DNA of 64,000 bases from contig CAVWBK010000001.1 of NCBI GenBank assembly GCA_963753245.1, positions 1-64,000 of the forward strand. The letters are read 5' to 3'. This DNA comes from VRUE01 sp963753245. GTDB lineage: Bacteria; Actinomycetota; Thermoleophilia; Solirubrobacterales; 70-9. Below, piece by piece: positions 51,206 through 58,723 of the stretch. The translations under genes were made by a program, and so were the position numbers. The notes beneath the pieces were generated by a model that did no database searches, was not told the DNA's origin, and saw nothing but the letters and a program-made list of their open reading frames with translations. Within the stretch, counting starts at the first letter, position 1; each line of letters opens with the position of its first letter.

Positions 51206-52465
51206 ATGCCGATCCGCCTCTTGGTGGAGCGCCGAAGCCCCGATGAGGGCAAGATCGAACGCGGCTGGCGGTTGACCCAGGTCGCCTGGAAACTGATCCG
51301 GAGAGACCGCACGATGCTGATCCTCGCCGTGACCGGGGTGCTTTCGGCCAGTGTCTTCAGCGGCCTCATACTCTATTTCGGCGGCTACTTCTCGCAGTCT
51401 CGGAGTACCAGCCCGGGTCTCGCACTTCTGACCCTCGTGGCGCTCTATCCCTCAGTGCTGATCAGCGTTTACTTCAACGTCGCCCTAGCCGCTGCCGCCA
51501 GTGCCGCCTTCGACGGGGAGCAGATGATGGTTCAGGAGGCCCTGCGGATCGCCTGGGCCAAACGCGCCCGGATAGCTGCCTGGGCGCTGATCTCCGCCAC
51601 CGTCGGGGCATTGCTCTCCACAATTGCCAACCGCCTGCCACTGGGGGCGAGGCTCGTCGCTTGGCTGGCCGGTGCCGCCTGGGGGCTGGCGACCATGTTC
51701 GTCATCCCGATTCTGGCCCTCGAAGGCGGCGGGGCGGTCGACTCCCTGAGGAAGTCCGGGCGCTTCGCGAAAAACCGCTGGGGAGAAGAGGTGACCGGGA
51801 ACCTGGCGATCGGGGCCTGGACGATCGCCGTCGTGATCCCATTTTGTGTCCTCCTGGGGGCTGGAGCGGCCCTGAGTCGGGGACAGCCCGAGGCGGGACT
51901 GGTGCTGACTACAGTGGCGCTGGTCGGGCTCTTCGCGATCTCAACGCTGGTCGCCGCGACGAAGCAGGTTTTCGCCGTCGCCCTCTACCGATACGCGATC
52001 GACGCCCCGGCGGGCGGCTTCGCCGCCTCGGACCTCGAGTATCCATTCGTCGCCGACCCCGCCCGCAGGAGGCGCAAGTCGTGGATCTTAAGGATTGGTG
52101 TGCCGATCCTCATTCTCTTCTTCGCACTTGGCTTAATCGGCGTCCTCCTCCATCGCGGCGCCAAGACCGGTGCCGAGGGGTACTGGCACCTCTATTTCTC
52201 CAAGCGCCAGACCACGACGATCGCGATCGGCTCCCCGGTGCTCGCCGACGGGCGCCAGATCGGGTCCGTGGTCACCCTGGTCGACGCGGGCGACTCGATC
52301 AGCATCGGATTTCACATTGACACGGCCTACAACAGCCTCGTCCAAACCGAGCCGGCCTTTGCCGTCGGGGCGCGCCGGCACCAATACCTCTGCTTTGGCA
52401 CCCGCGGGGAATGCGGGGCAGGTTCTCCGTCCCGTCCGATCCCGCAGCTGAATCCGCCCACCTGA
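51206..52465 (+). CDS. DUF6159-like membrane protein with C-terminal extracytoplasmic domain
   Basis: A 419-residue paralogue of the 30180 protein. The N-terminal two-thirds share its motifs (ERGWRLTQVAWKLIRRDRTMLIL, ALEGGGAVDSLRKSGRFAKNRWGEEVTGN, VALYRYAIDAPAGGF). It then has an added transmembrane helix (WILRIGVPILILFFALGLIGVLLH) and a soluble domain of about 95 residues (TIAIGSPVLADGRQIGSVVTLVD) that may lie outside the membrane. The function of the family is unknown; the extra domain might sense or bind an exported ligand. It lies between glyQS and a DUF4234 gene in the same direction. Confidence 0.75.
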   Translation: MPIRLLVERRSPDEGKIERGWRLTQVAWKLIRRDRTMLILAVTGVLSASVFSGLILYFGGYFSQSRSTSPGLALLTLVALYPSVLISVYFNVALAAAASAAFDGEQMMVQEALRIAWAKRARIAAWALISATVGALLSTIANRLPLGARLVAWLAGAAWGLATMFVIPILALEGGGAVDSLRKSGRFAKNRWGEEVTGNLAIGAWTIAVVIPFCVLLGAGAALSRGQPEAGLVLTTVALVGLFAISTLVAATKQVFAVALYRYAIDAPAGGFAASDLEYPFVADPARRRRKSWILRIGVPILILFFALGLIGVLLHRGAKTGAEGYWHLYFSKRQTTTIAIGSPVLADGRQIGSVVTLVDAGDSISIGFHIDTAYNSLVQTEPAFAVGARRHQYLCFGTRGECGAGSPSRPIPQLNPPT

Positions 52466-52517
52466 TCGGCCCCGGAAGCTGCCAATATCCCCGCCCAATC
52501 ACCCCGAACGGAGAGAG

Positions 52518-52925
52518 ATGGCCGAAGAAAAGACGATCCGCGCGACTCAACATGAGGTCAAGGTCCGAAACCTCTGGGCGGTCGCACTTCTGCCCTTCAT
52601 CACCCTCGGCGTCTATCACTTGGTCTGGTGGTACCGGATCAATCGCGAGCTACGCGACTACGGCGAGGCCAGGGGCCATGACCTCGGACAGAACCCGACG
52701 AACTCGCTGCTTGCCTTCTTCCCGGGTGGCCTGATCATCGTGCCGGCTCTGGTCAGTCTCTGGCGTGGCACCAAGCGGGTTCAGGCTGCCTCTGGGGTTG
52801 CTGGCCAGGAGCCGCTGAACGGTTGGATCGCCCTAATTCTCTACCTCCTCTTGGCACCAGCGCTCTGGGCCTACATCCAGTCTTCGTTGAACGCGATCTG
52901 GGAAGCCGAGGCAGATCCCACCTGA
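52518..52925 (+). CDS. DUF4234 membrane protein
   Basis: A 135-residue protein. It opens with a polar stretch, then VRNLWAVALLPFITLGVYHLVWWYRINRELRDYG, the DUF4234 signature, and two further hydrophobic helices (LLAFFPGGLIIVPALVSLW, WIALILYLLLAPALWAYIQ). A GAGAG site lies eight bases before the ATG. Function unknown. It follows the DUF6159-like gene by 52 bp. Confidence 0.88.
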   Translation: MAEEKTIRATQHEVKVRNLWAVALLPFITLGVYHLVWWYRINRELRDYGEARGHDLGQNPTNSLLAFFPGGLIIVPALVSLWRGTKRVQAASGVAGQEPLNGWIALILYLLLAPALWAYIQSSLNAIWEAEADPT

Positions 52926-53104
52926 GTCGGTGATCTGCACTGGGCCAGCGATATTGGCGGCCCGATTGCTCAGCTGCTGACCGGCGGGTTTGGCGAAGCT
53001 GATCCACGACGCCGAGTCATGCGCAGTTCGGTTCTCATTATCAGCGAGGTGGACGGCCCGCGCCACGTGCTGCACTGCCCCGGATTGCTGCGATACTCGC
53101 GATT

Positions 53105-53557
53105 ATGGCCGAGCGCTTCGGAGCAAGCACGACAATCCAGCGACCGGTCGAGGAGGTCTTCGCCTTTCTCGCCGACGGCGAGAATGACAGCAAGTTCAGC
53201 GCCCGCATTCTTGAGATCGAGAAAAAGACCGAGGGCCCTGCCGGCGTCGGCACGGTCTATGCCAGCACCGCCAAGGACGGCGGGATCAAGGCCAAGCACG
53301 AATTCGAACTGACCGAGTTTGAGCCCTCGAGCCGGATTCGTTGGAAGGAGCTCTCTCGTTCGACCCCGGTGATCGTCCCGCTCGGTGGCTATGACCTCGC
53401 TCCCACCGATGACGGCAACACCGAGCTCGCCTTCTTCAATGAGCTGCAGGCCGGCAACTTCTTGGGCAAATTGATCGTCGGCCTTGCCCTGCGCTCGGCG
53501 CGCAAGGGCGCCGAGGACTTCGCCGCTGCGATCAAGCGCGCCGTCGAGTCCAGCTAG
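53105..53557 (+). CDS. SRPBCC (START-like) family protein
   Basis: A 150-residue lipid- or ligand-binding helix-grip protein. It shows the ASTTIQRPVEEVFAFLADGEN start, ELTEFEPSSRIRWKE in the middle strands, and a long C-terminal helix (GKLIVGLALRSARKGAEDFAAAIKRAVES). Such proteins often bind polyketides, lipids or act as coenzyme Q-type carriers. Its TAG stop shares a CTAG with the converging winged-helix gene. Confidence 0.9.
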   Translation: MAERFGASTTIQRPVEEVFAFLADGENDSKFSARILEIEKKTEGPAGVGTVYASTAKDGGIKAKHEFELTEFEPSSRIRWKELSRSTPVIVPLGGYDLAPTDDGNTELAFFNELQAGNFLGKLIVGLALRSARKGAEDFAAAIKRAVESS

Positions 53558-54576
53558 ACACCCGTCATGAAGCGCTCGACGTCGGCGGCGTCGGCGGCGA
53601 GCTGCCCGCGAACCTTGCGGGCGATCGGCGCCAGGGGCTCGAGCGAGACTCTGCCTTTGACCAGGCGCCAGGTCGCCACGGCGCGGCCGCCGACCATAGC
53701 GAACGGTCGAAAGATCCCGTTTGTTGTGACCAGCTGGGTGCGTGGGCCGAGGATCTCCGCCCGCGAGGTCCAGCCGAGCAGCACCGGGTCAAAGGCGCCC
53801 AGGAGCCGCGGCGCCGGCAGCGGCGCCGGCGCGGGCCCGCCGCGTGGTTGCAAGAGCCCGTCCTCGCGCTCCTCAATCTCGGCGTGAATCGCCCGCAGAG
53901 CGGCGCGCGCATCGCGCAGCGGCAGACCCGCCCACCTGGCCAGGTCACGATCATCGGCGGGCGCATGGCCGACCAGATAGCGACGCGCAAGCTCGGCGAG
54001 GGCACGGTCGCGATCGACCGGCTTGTGCTCTCCGAGCCAGTCGCGAACCAGGGCATAGGCGTGCTGTTTGCCAACCATCGGACCGCGCACGGTAATTCCT
54101 CGCACCGCGGCGAGGAAGAGCAGGTGAAGCATCGCCTGGCCCTCGGTGCGCACACCGAGGGCATCTACTCGCTCGCGCAACTGGAACCGGGTCAGTGGGC
54201 CCTCCTCGGCCAGTGAGCGCTCGATCCTCGCCAGCGCCCGCTCGGCCGCGGCTGGCGTAACTCCCTCCTGGGCCAGGCGCCGGGCGCTGAAGCTGAGTAG
54301 GCGCGGCGTGGTCAGCGCCTGCAGCCAAGGGTAATCCTCGCTGCACACCAGGTGCAGGGTGCCGCGGTTTAGCCAGGTGATCACCAACGAGCGCTCCTCG
54401 CTCAGGCAGCGGTCTACGTCGGCAGCGCTCAGCCCCTCGGTCCGAGCCCGAACCGCGAGCCGGGCGCCACGCGGATCCTGGCCCTGGATCGCAAGCAGGC
54501 GCTCGGCGACGGAAACCGGATCGCCGAGCGGGGCTCCGGCGAGACCCTGTGCGCGGAGGCGCTCGGCGAGGCTCAG
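53554..54576 (-). CDS. Winged-helix DNA-binding domain protein (AlkZ/HTH_42 family)
   Basis: A protein of about 340 residues related to YcaQ/AlkZ interstrand-crosslink glycosylases. The family core begins VAERLLAIQGQDPRGARLAVRART, followed by VITWLNRGTLHLV. Next come the winged-helix segments, LLGAFDPVLLGW and the C-terminal TNGIFRPFAMVGGRAVATWRLVKGRV. This core starts upstream of the first ATG/GTG/TTG (a TTG-GTG pair at 54390-54387), which would cut away about 60 conserved residues. The CTG at 54576 overlaps the FKBP stop as CTGA, so I use it. It is thus coupled to the FKBP gene. DNA repair is plausible by family, not proven. Confidence 0.8.
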   Translation of the reverse strand: MSLAERLRAQGLAGAPLGDPVSVAERLLAIQGQDPRGARLAVRARTEGLSAADVDRCLSEERSLVITWLNRGTLHLVCSEDYPWLQALTTPRLLSFSARRLAQEGVTPAAAERALARIERSLAEEGPLTRFQLRERVDALGVRTEGQAMLHLLFLAAVRGITVRGPMVGKQHAYALVRDWLGEHKPVDRDRALAELARRYLVGHAPADDRDLARWAGLPLRDARAALRAIHAEIEEREDGLLQPRGGPAPAPLPAPRLLGAFDPVLLGWTSRAEILGPRTQLVTTNGIFRPFAMVGGRAVATWRLVKGRVSLEPLAPIARKVRGQLAADAADVERFMTGV

Positions 54577-55136
54577 TTGACGGCGAGCAGGTCGATCACG
54601 AAGACCAGCGTTTCGTTCGGACCGATAGCCGGCGGCGCCCCGGCTGAGCCGTAGGCGAGATTCGGCGGGATGATCAGCTCACGCCGGCCGCCGACCTTCA
54701 TCCCTTCAACTCCCTTGTCCCAACCCGGAATCACCATATGGGCGCCGAGTTTGAAGCTGAAGGGTTCGTTGCGGCTCCAGGATGAGTCGAATTCCTTGCC
54801 GTTCTTGTAGTTGACCCCGACGTACTGGACGGTGACTTCATCACCGGCCCTGGCTTCCGCGCCGCTGCCGGTTTCGATGTTCTTGATTTCCAGCTTCTTT
54901 GGCGGTGGGCCCTTGGGCACCGTCACCTTCGGCTTCGTCTTGGTCGTCGCCGGGGTCGTTTCTGAGGACCCGGCTTCGCTCGGCGTGCTCGCCGCGCCGC
55001 TGGCTGCGGTCGAGCTGGTCGAGGAGGAGGAGCCGCCGCCACAGCCGATCGCGGCGAGCGAGAGCACGGCCGCAAATGTCAAAGCAAGGATCTTCAAGGC
55101 GCGGAATCGTACAGGCAGAAGACTAAATTGGGCCAA
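54573..55136 (-). CDS. FKBP-type peptidyl-prolyl isomerase lipoprotein
   Basis: A 187-residue exported protein. A signal peptide with lipobox (LSLAAIGC) is followed by a Ser/Thr/Ala-rich linker and a complete FKBP domain (about 85-187) with VTVQYVGVNYKNGKEFDSSWSR, VIPGWDKGVEGMKVGGRRELIIPPNLAYG and ETLVFVIDLLAVN. It should help fold proteins outside the membrane. Glu is written mostly as GAA in this gene, while most cytoplasmic neighbours use GAG. The winged-helix gene follows with an overlap. Confidence 0.95.
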   Translation of the reverse strand: MAQFSLLPVRFRALKILALTFAAVLSLAAIGCGGGSSSSTSSTAASGAASTPSEAGSSETTPATTKTKPKVTVPKGPPPKKLEIKNIETGSGAEARAGDEVTVQYVGVNYKNGKEFDSSWSRNEPFSFKLGAHMVIPGWDKGVEGMKVGGRRELIIPPNLAYGSAGAPPAIGPNETLVFVIDLLAVN

Positions 55137-55155
55137 AGCTCCCGGAATTCGAAGC

Positions 55156-55521
55156 TCAGCCCTTGCCGGAGATCAGGTCCCAGGCACGGCGCAGTTTCTG
55201 GTGGCGGGCGCCGGGGAGCATGTCATCGGCGCCGACCTCGAGCACAGCGGGGTTCGCGCTGGGTTCTGGCAACTTCTGCGCGGCGGCCGCATCGATCTTG
55301 AGCACGACCCCGCGTTCGAAGATCTCCTCGACCTCGGGAGCATCGACGAAGCGGTGCCCGCCGGGAAGGACGCTGGTGTCGATCACAAAACCGTCGAAGA
55401 TGTCCTCCTCGGGCACCTCGAGCACGTGCTCGACTTTGCCCAGCTGCTTGCCGTCGCTGGAGTAGACCGCGACGCCATCGGCGAGCACGAGGTAGGAGCT
55501 TGGTTGGCCGAGGTCATCCAT
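55156..55521 (-). CDS. PRC-barrel-like small protein
   Basis: A protein of about 121 residues with a beta-rich N-terminal half, SSYLVLADGVAVYSSDGKQLGKVEHVLEVPEEDIFDGFVI, that matches PRC-barrel domains, and a second half with HRFVDAPEVEEIFERGVVLKIDAAAAQKLPEP. No membrane segment. PRC barrels bind RNA or partner proteins. The start is ATG 55521 or 55533. It converges with nothing and lies 20 bp from the FKBP gene on the same strand. Confidence 0.8.
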   Translation of the reverse strand: MDDLGQPSSYLVLADGVAVYSSDGKQLGKVEHVLEVPEEDIFDGFVIDTSVLPGGHRFVDAPEVEEIFERGVVLKIDAAAAQKLPEPSANPAVLEVGADDMLPGARHQKLRRAWDLISGKG

Positions 55522-55588
55522 CCCGCTGAGCATATCCGCTGGTTTATGCTCGCTCGACCGGATTGCCTACCGAGGGGGGTTTGTTGCC

Positions 55589-57091
55589 GTGGGACTGAAT
55601 CTCGCATCGATCCTCACCAATAGCGCCGCCGAGCATCCGAATGCGCCGGCGATCCGCCTTGGCGACCTCGAGCTCACCTATGCGGCGCTCGATCAGGCCT
55701 CGGCCCGCCTCGCCGGCCTGCTGCGCGCAAGGGGCCTGGGGCGCGGCGACCGGGTCGGGGTGATGCTGCCCAACGTCCCCGAGTTCCCGATCGCCTACTA
55801 CGGCGTGCTGCGCGCCGGCGGTGTGGTCGTGCCGATGAACGTCCTGCTCAAGCGGCGCGAGATCGCCTTCTATTTGCAGGATTCCGGCGCCGAGTTACTG
55901 CTTGCCTGGCAGGGGTTCTGTGCCGAGGCCCGTGAGGGAGCCGGGGACGCCGGCGCCGAGCTGATCGAGATCGCCTCGGGCAGCTTCGATCAGATGCTCG
56001 CCGAGGTCGAGCCCGAATCGGCGCTCGCCGAGACCGGGGAGGGCGACACGGCGGTGATCCTCTACACCTCGGGAACGACGGGTAAGCCCAAGGGCGCCGA
56101 GCTGACCCACCTAAACCTTTACCGAAACGCCGAGATCTCCTCGCGGACCACCTGCGAGGTCGGTCCCGGCGATGTCGTGCTGGGCGCCCTGCCGCTCTTT
56201 CACTCCTTCGGCCAGTCGGTCGGGATGAACGCCTCGCTACTGGTTGGCGCCTGCCTCACGCTGGTGCCGAAATTCGACCCCGGCGAGGCGCTGGCGACGA
56301 TCGAGCGCGACGCGGTCACACACTTCTATGGCGTGCCGACCATGTACGGGGCGCTGCTAAACCACCCCGAGCGCGAGAGTTTTGACACCTCGAGCCTGCG
56401 CAACTGCATCACCGGCGGCGCCTCGATGCCGGTCGAGGTCCTGCGCGGCTTCGAAGACGCCTTCGGGGCGATCATCCTCGAGGGCTACGGGCTCTCAGAG
56501 ACTTCTCCGGTCGCCTGTTCGGGCCATCCCGATATGGAGCGCAAGCCGGGCTCGATCGGCACCCCGATCGAGGGGGTCGAGATGCGGATCGTCGACGAGG
56601 ACGACAACGACGTCGAGCCGGGCGAGGTCGGTGAGATTGTGATCCGCGGCCACAACATCATGAAGGGCTACTGGCACAAACCCGAGGCGAGCGCCGAGAC
56701 GATGCGCGGCGGCTGGTTCCACAGTGGCGACATGGCGCGCACCGACGAGGATGGCTACTTCTACATCGTCGACCGCAAGAAGGACCTGATCATCCGCGGC
56801 GGCTACAACGTCTACCCACGCGAGGTTGAGGAGGTCCTCTACGAGCACCCGAAGATCCGCGAAGCAGCCGTGCTCGGTATCCCCCACGATCAGTGGGGCG
56901 AGGAGATCGGCGCCGCGGTTGTGCTGCACGAAGGCGAACAGCTGAGCGCCGAGGAGGTCAGCGCCTACGTCAAGGAGCGAATCGCCGCCTACAAGTACCC
57001 GCGCGCGGTCTGGTTCCTCGACGAGCTGCCCAAGGGGCCGACCGGCAAGATCCTCAAGCGCGAGATTGACCCGCCGAAGGCGGCGGCGTAG
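55589..57091 (+). CDS. Long-chain acyl-CoA synthetase (AMP-binding)
   Basis: A 500-residue ANL-superfamily enzyme that activates fatty or aryl acids to acyl-CoA. The P-loop is YTSGTTGKPKGAE, then GYGLSETSP, GSIGTPIEGVEMRIVD, the hinge DGYFYIVDRKKDLIIRGGYNVYPREVEE, and the catalytic Lys in PTGKILKRE. The start is GTG 55589, preceded by a G-rich site. Its 3' end overlaps a converging zinc-ribbon gene by 38 bp. Confidence 0.95.
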   Translation: MGLNLASILTNSAAEHPNAPAIRLGDLELTYAALDQASARLAGLLRARGLGRGDRVGVMLPNVPEFPIAYYGVLRAGGVVVPMNVLLKRREIAFYLQDSGAELLLAWQGFCAEAREGAGDAGAELIEIASGSFDQMLAEVEPESALAETGEGDTAVILYTSGTTGKPKGAELTHLNLYRNAEISSRTTCEVGPGDVVLGALPLFHSFGQSVGMNASLLVGACLTLVPKFDPGEALATIERDAVTHFYGVPTMYGALLNHPERESFDTSSLRNCITGGASMPVEVLRGFEDAFGAIILEGYGLSETSPVACSGHPDMERKPGSIGTPIEGVEMRIVDEDDNDVEPGEVGEIVIRGHNIMKGYWHKPEASAETMRGGWFHSGDMARTDEDGYFYIVDRKKDLIIRGGYNVYPREVEEVLYEHPKIREAAVLGIPHDQWGEEIGAAVVLHEGEQLSAEEVSAYVKERIAAYKYPRAVWFLDELPKGPTGKILKREIDPPKAAA

Positions 57092-57308
57092 GCACCTCGC
57101 CCAGCGGCTCGATCTCCTCCAGCCGCAACCCGCAGGACGGGCAGGCGCCCGAGAGCTCGACGAGGAAGCGGTCCGGCCCGGCGTGCAGGGCCGCCGCGGG
57201 CTCGTAGGTAACCTGGAACTCGGCGCCACACTGGCACTCGACGTAGAAGATCCGCGAGCGGTCATGTCGCTTCCAGGGGAATGGCATCGGACCCACCATA
57301 TTGTCCAC
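57054..57308 (-). CDS. Small zinc-ribbon protein (84 aa), overlapping antisense to acyl-CoA synthetase
   Basis: The product has two CxC/CxxC pairs, CQCGAEF and CPSCGLRL, spaced about 30 residues apart, with FYVECQCGAEFQVTYEP between Arg-rich and acidic parts. A zinc ribbon is likely. The start is GTG 57308 or an internal ATG. Its last 38 bases lie under the end of the acyl-CoA synthetase gene in the opposite direction. The cysteine spacing is unlikely by chance, so it is probably a real gene, perhaps with a regulatory role. Confidence 0.6.
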   Translation of the reverse strand: MDNMVGPMPFPWKRHDRSRIFYVECQCGAEFQVTYEPAAALHAGPDRFLVELSGACPSCGLRLEEIEPLGEVPTPPPSAGQSRA

Positions 57309-57378
57309 CCCGGTCTGGCTGGACAGCCAGTTTCGCTAGGCTCAGGCCGTTGAGAGCGCAACCCCAAAAGGAGAAGCA

Positions 57379-58656
57379 ATGAGCGTCGCCGCCCAGAGTC
57401 TGATGGCCAACGTCAGCTATGTCGACCTCTACCAACGCTGGGAGCACGGTAACTGGAGTGCCTATGACATCGACTTCTCCGAGGATCAGGCGGGTTGGGA
57501 TGGACTCAGCGAGATCCAGCGCCGCTCGGCGATGTGGATCTACTCGATGTTCTTCTATGGCGAGGACCGGGTCGCCGATACCCTCGCCCCCTACATCAGC
57601 GCCGCGCCCAGCGAGGAGCAGGCCTACTTCCTCGCCACCCAGCAGGTCGATGAGGTTCGCCACTCGGTCTTCTTTCACCGCTTCTTCAAAGAGGTGATCG
57701 GCGTCAGCGGCGACTCGCTGCAGGCGACGCTGGCCTCCACCCTGCCCCAGCTCAACTGGGGCTACCACGGCATCTTCGATCGCCTCGACGTGATGGCCGA
57801 GGAACTGCGCAAGGACCGCTCACTGCCCAAGTACGCGCAGGCGATCACCCTCTACCACCTGATTGTCGAGGGCAGCCTCGCCCAACCCGGGCAGCACTTC
57901 ATCGAGGACTTTCTCGCCAAGGAAGGGACGCTTCCTGGCTTCAGCTCGGGCATGGAGAACGTCTCCAAAGACGAGCAGCGCCACATCGGCTTCGGGGTCA
58001 AAGTGCTATCTGAGCTGCTCGCCGAGTCGGAGGAGTGCAAGGCGGCGGTGGTCGAGCTGCTGCGCGAAACCCTTCCCTACGGGGTTGCCGTATTCACACC
58101 TCCCGACTGGGACCTCGAGTACACCGAGTGCTACGGCTTCAGCCTCGAGGACATCTTCGCCTTCGGCCTGAAGCTGATCCGCCAACGCTGGCGGACGATC
58201 GGGTTCCCGACCGAGGAGATGCCACCCGGGGTCTTCCCCTTTGACCACGAGCTCTCCGAGGAGGAGATCGCCGTCAACCAGATCAAGCTGCTGAAGGCTG
58301 GCGTCGTCGGCCAGCCCGGCCTGGTCGAGCCCGAATCCTCGCCCGAGCTGCAGCGACTGTTCTTCGACATCGTCGCCCGTTCGGCCGACGGCGGCGCCGC
58401 CAACGGCTCGCCGCTGGTCTACCAGTGGCGCTTCAGTGATGCCGATCCCTGGCACTTGGTGGTCGATAACGGCGCGACGCGGGCCGAGCCGGGTGAAGCG
58501 CCCAACCCAAGCGTCACCTTCGAGACGACCTGGGCCGACTGGGTGCTGGCAACCCGCCCCGGGACGAGCCCGGTGAGGTCGATGTTGCGCGGCCGCATCC
58601 GCCCGCGGGGCAAGATCCGCGAGCTGGTGCGAATGAGACGCGTCTTTCCGGCCTAA
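57379..58656 (+). CDS. R2-like diiron ferritin-fold protein fused to SCP2 sterol-carrier domain
   Basis: A 425-residue protein. Residues about 10-310 form a ribonucleotide-reductase R2-like ferritin fold. The six diiron ligands can be read as E62 (in GEDR), E92 and H95 (DEVRH), E164 (VEGS), E199 and H202 (DEQRH). About residues 345-425 form an SCP2-type lipid-binding domain (LVYQWRFSDADPWHLVVDNG, VTFETTWADWVLAT). R2-like oxidases hold a metal centre that oxidises an alkyl or lipid ligand, so a fused lipid carrier would bring in its substrate. No R1 partner adjoins. A strong AAGGAG site precedes the ATG. The acyl-CoA synthetase just upstream is co-oriented and may supply the lipid. Confidence 0.88.
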   Translation: MSVAAQSLMANVSYVDLYQRWEHGNWSAYDIDFSEDQAGWDGLSEIQRRSAMWIYSMFFYGEDRVADTLAPYISAAPSEEQAYFLATQQVDEVRHSVFFHRFFKEVIGVSGDSLQATLASTLPQLNWGYHGIFDRLDVMAEELRKDRSLPKYAQAITLYHLIVEGSLAQPGQHFIEDFLAKEGTLPGFSSGMENVSKDEQRHIGFGVKVLSELLAESEECKAAVVELLRETLPYGVAVFTPPDWDLEYTECYGFSLEDIFAFGLKLIRQRWRTIGFPTEEMPPGVFPFDHELSEEEIAVNQIKLLKAGVVGQPGLVEPESSPELQRLFFDIVARSADGGAANGSPLVYQWRFSDADPWHLVVDNGATRAEPGEAPNPSVTFETTWADWVLATRPGTSPVRSMLRGRIRPRGKIRELVRMRRVFPA

Positions 58657-58682
58657 GTCGCCGACCCAGCGAGGAGCCCTCT

Positions 58683-58704
58683 CGCCGCCCCGAGGAGGGC
58701 GGCG
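58683..58704. terminator. Hairpin between converging R2-fusion and amidase genes
   Basis: Perfect 8-bp GC arms (58683-58690, 58697-58704) with a six-base loop, 26 bases after the stop of the R2-fusion gene. The following bases are only weakly T-rich. Its position between converging genes supports a terminator function. Confidence 0.6.
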
Positions 58705-58723
58705 TCGTGTCAGCCCAAGCGCA

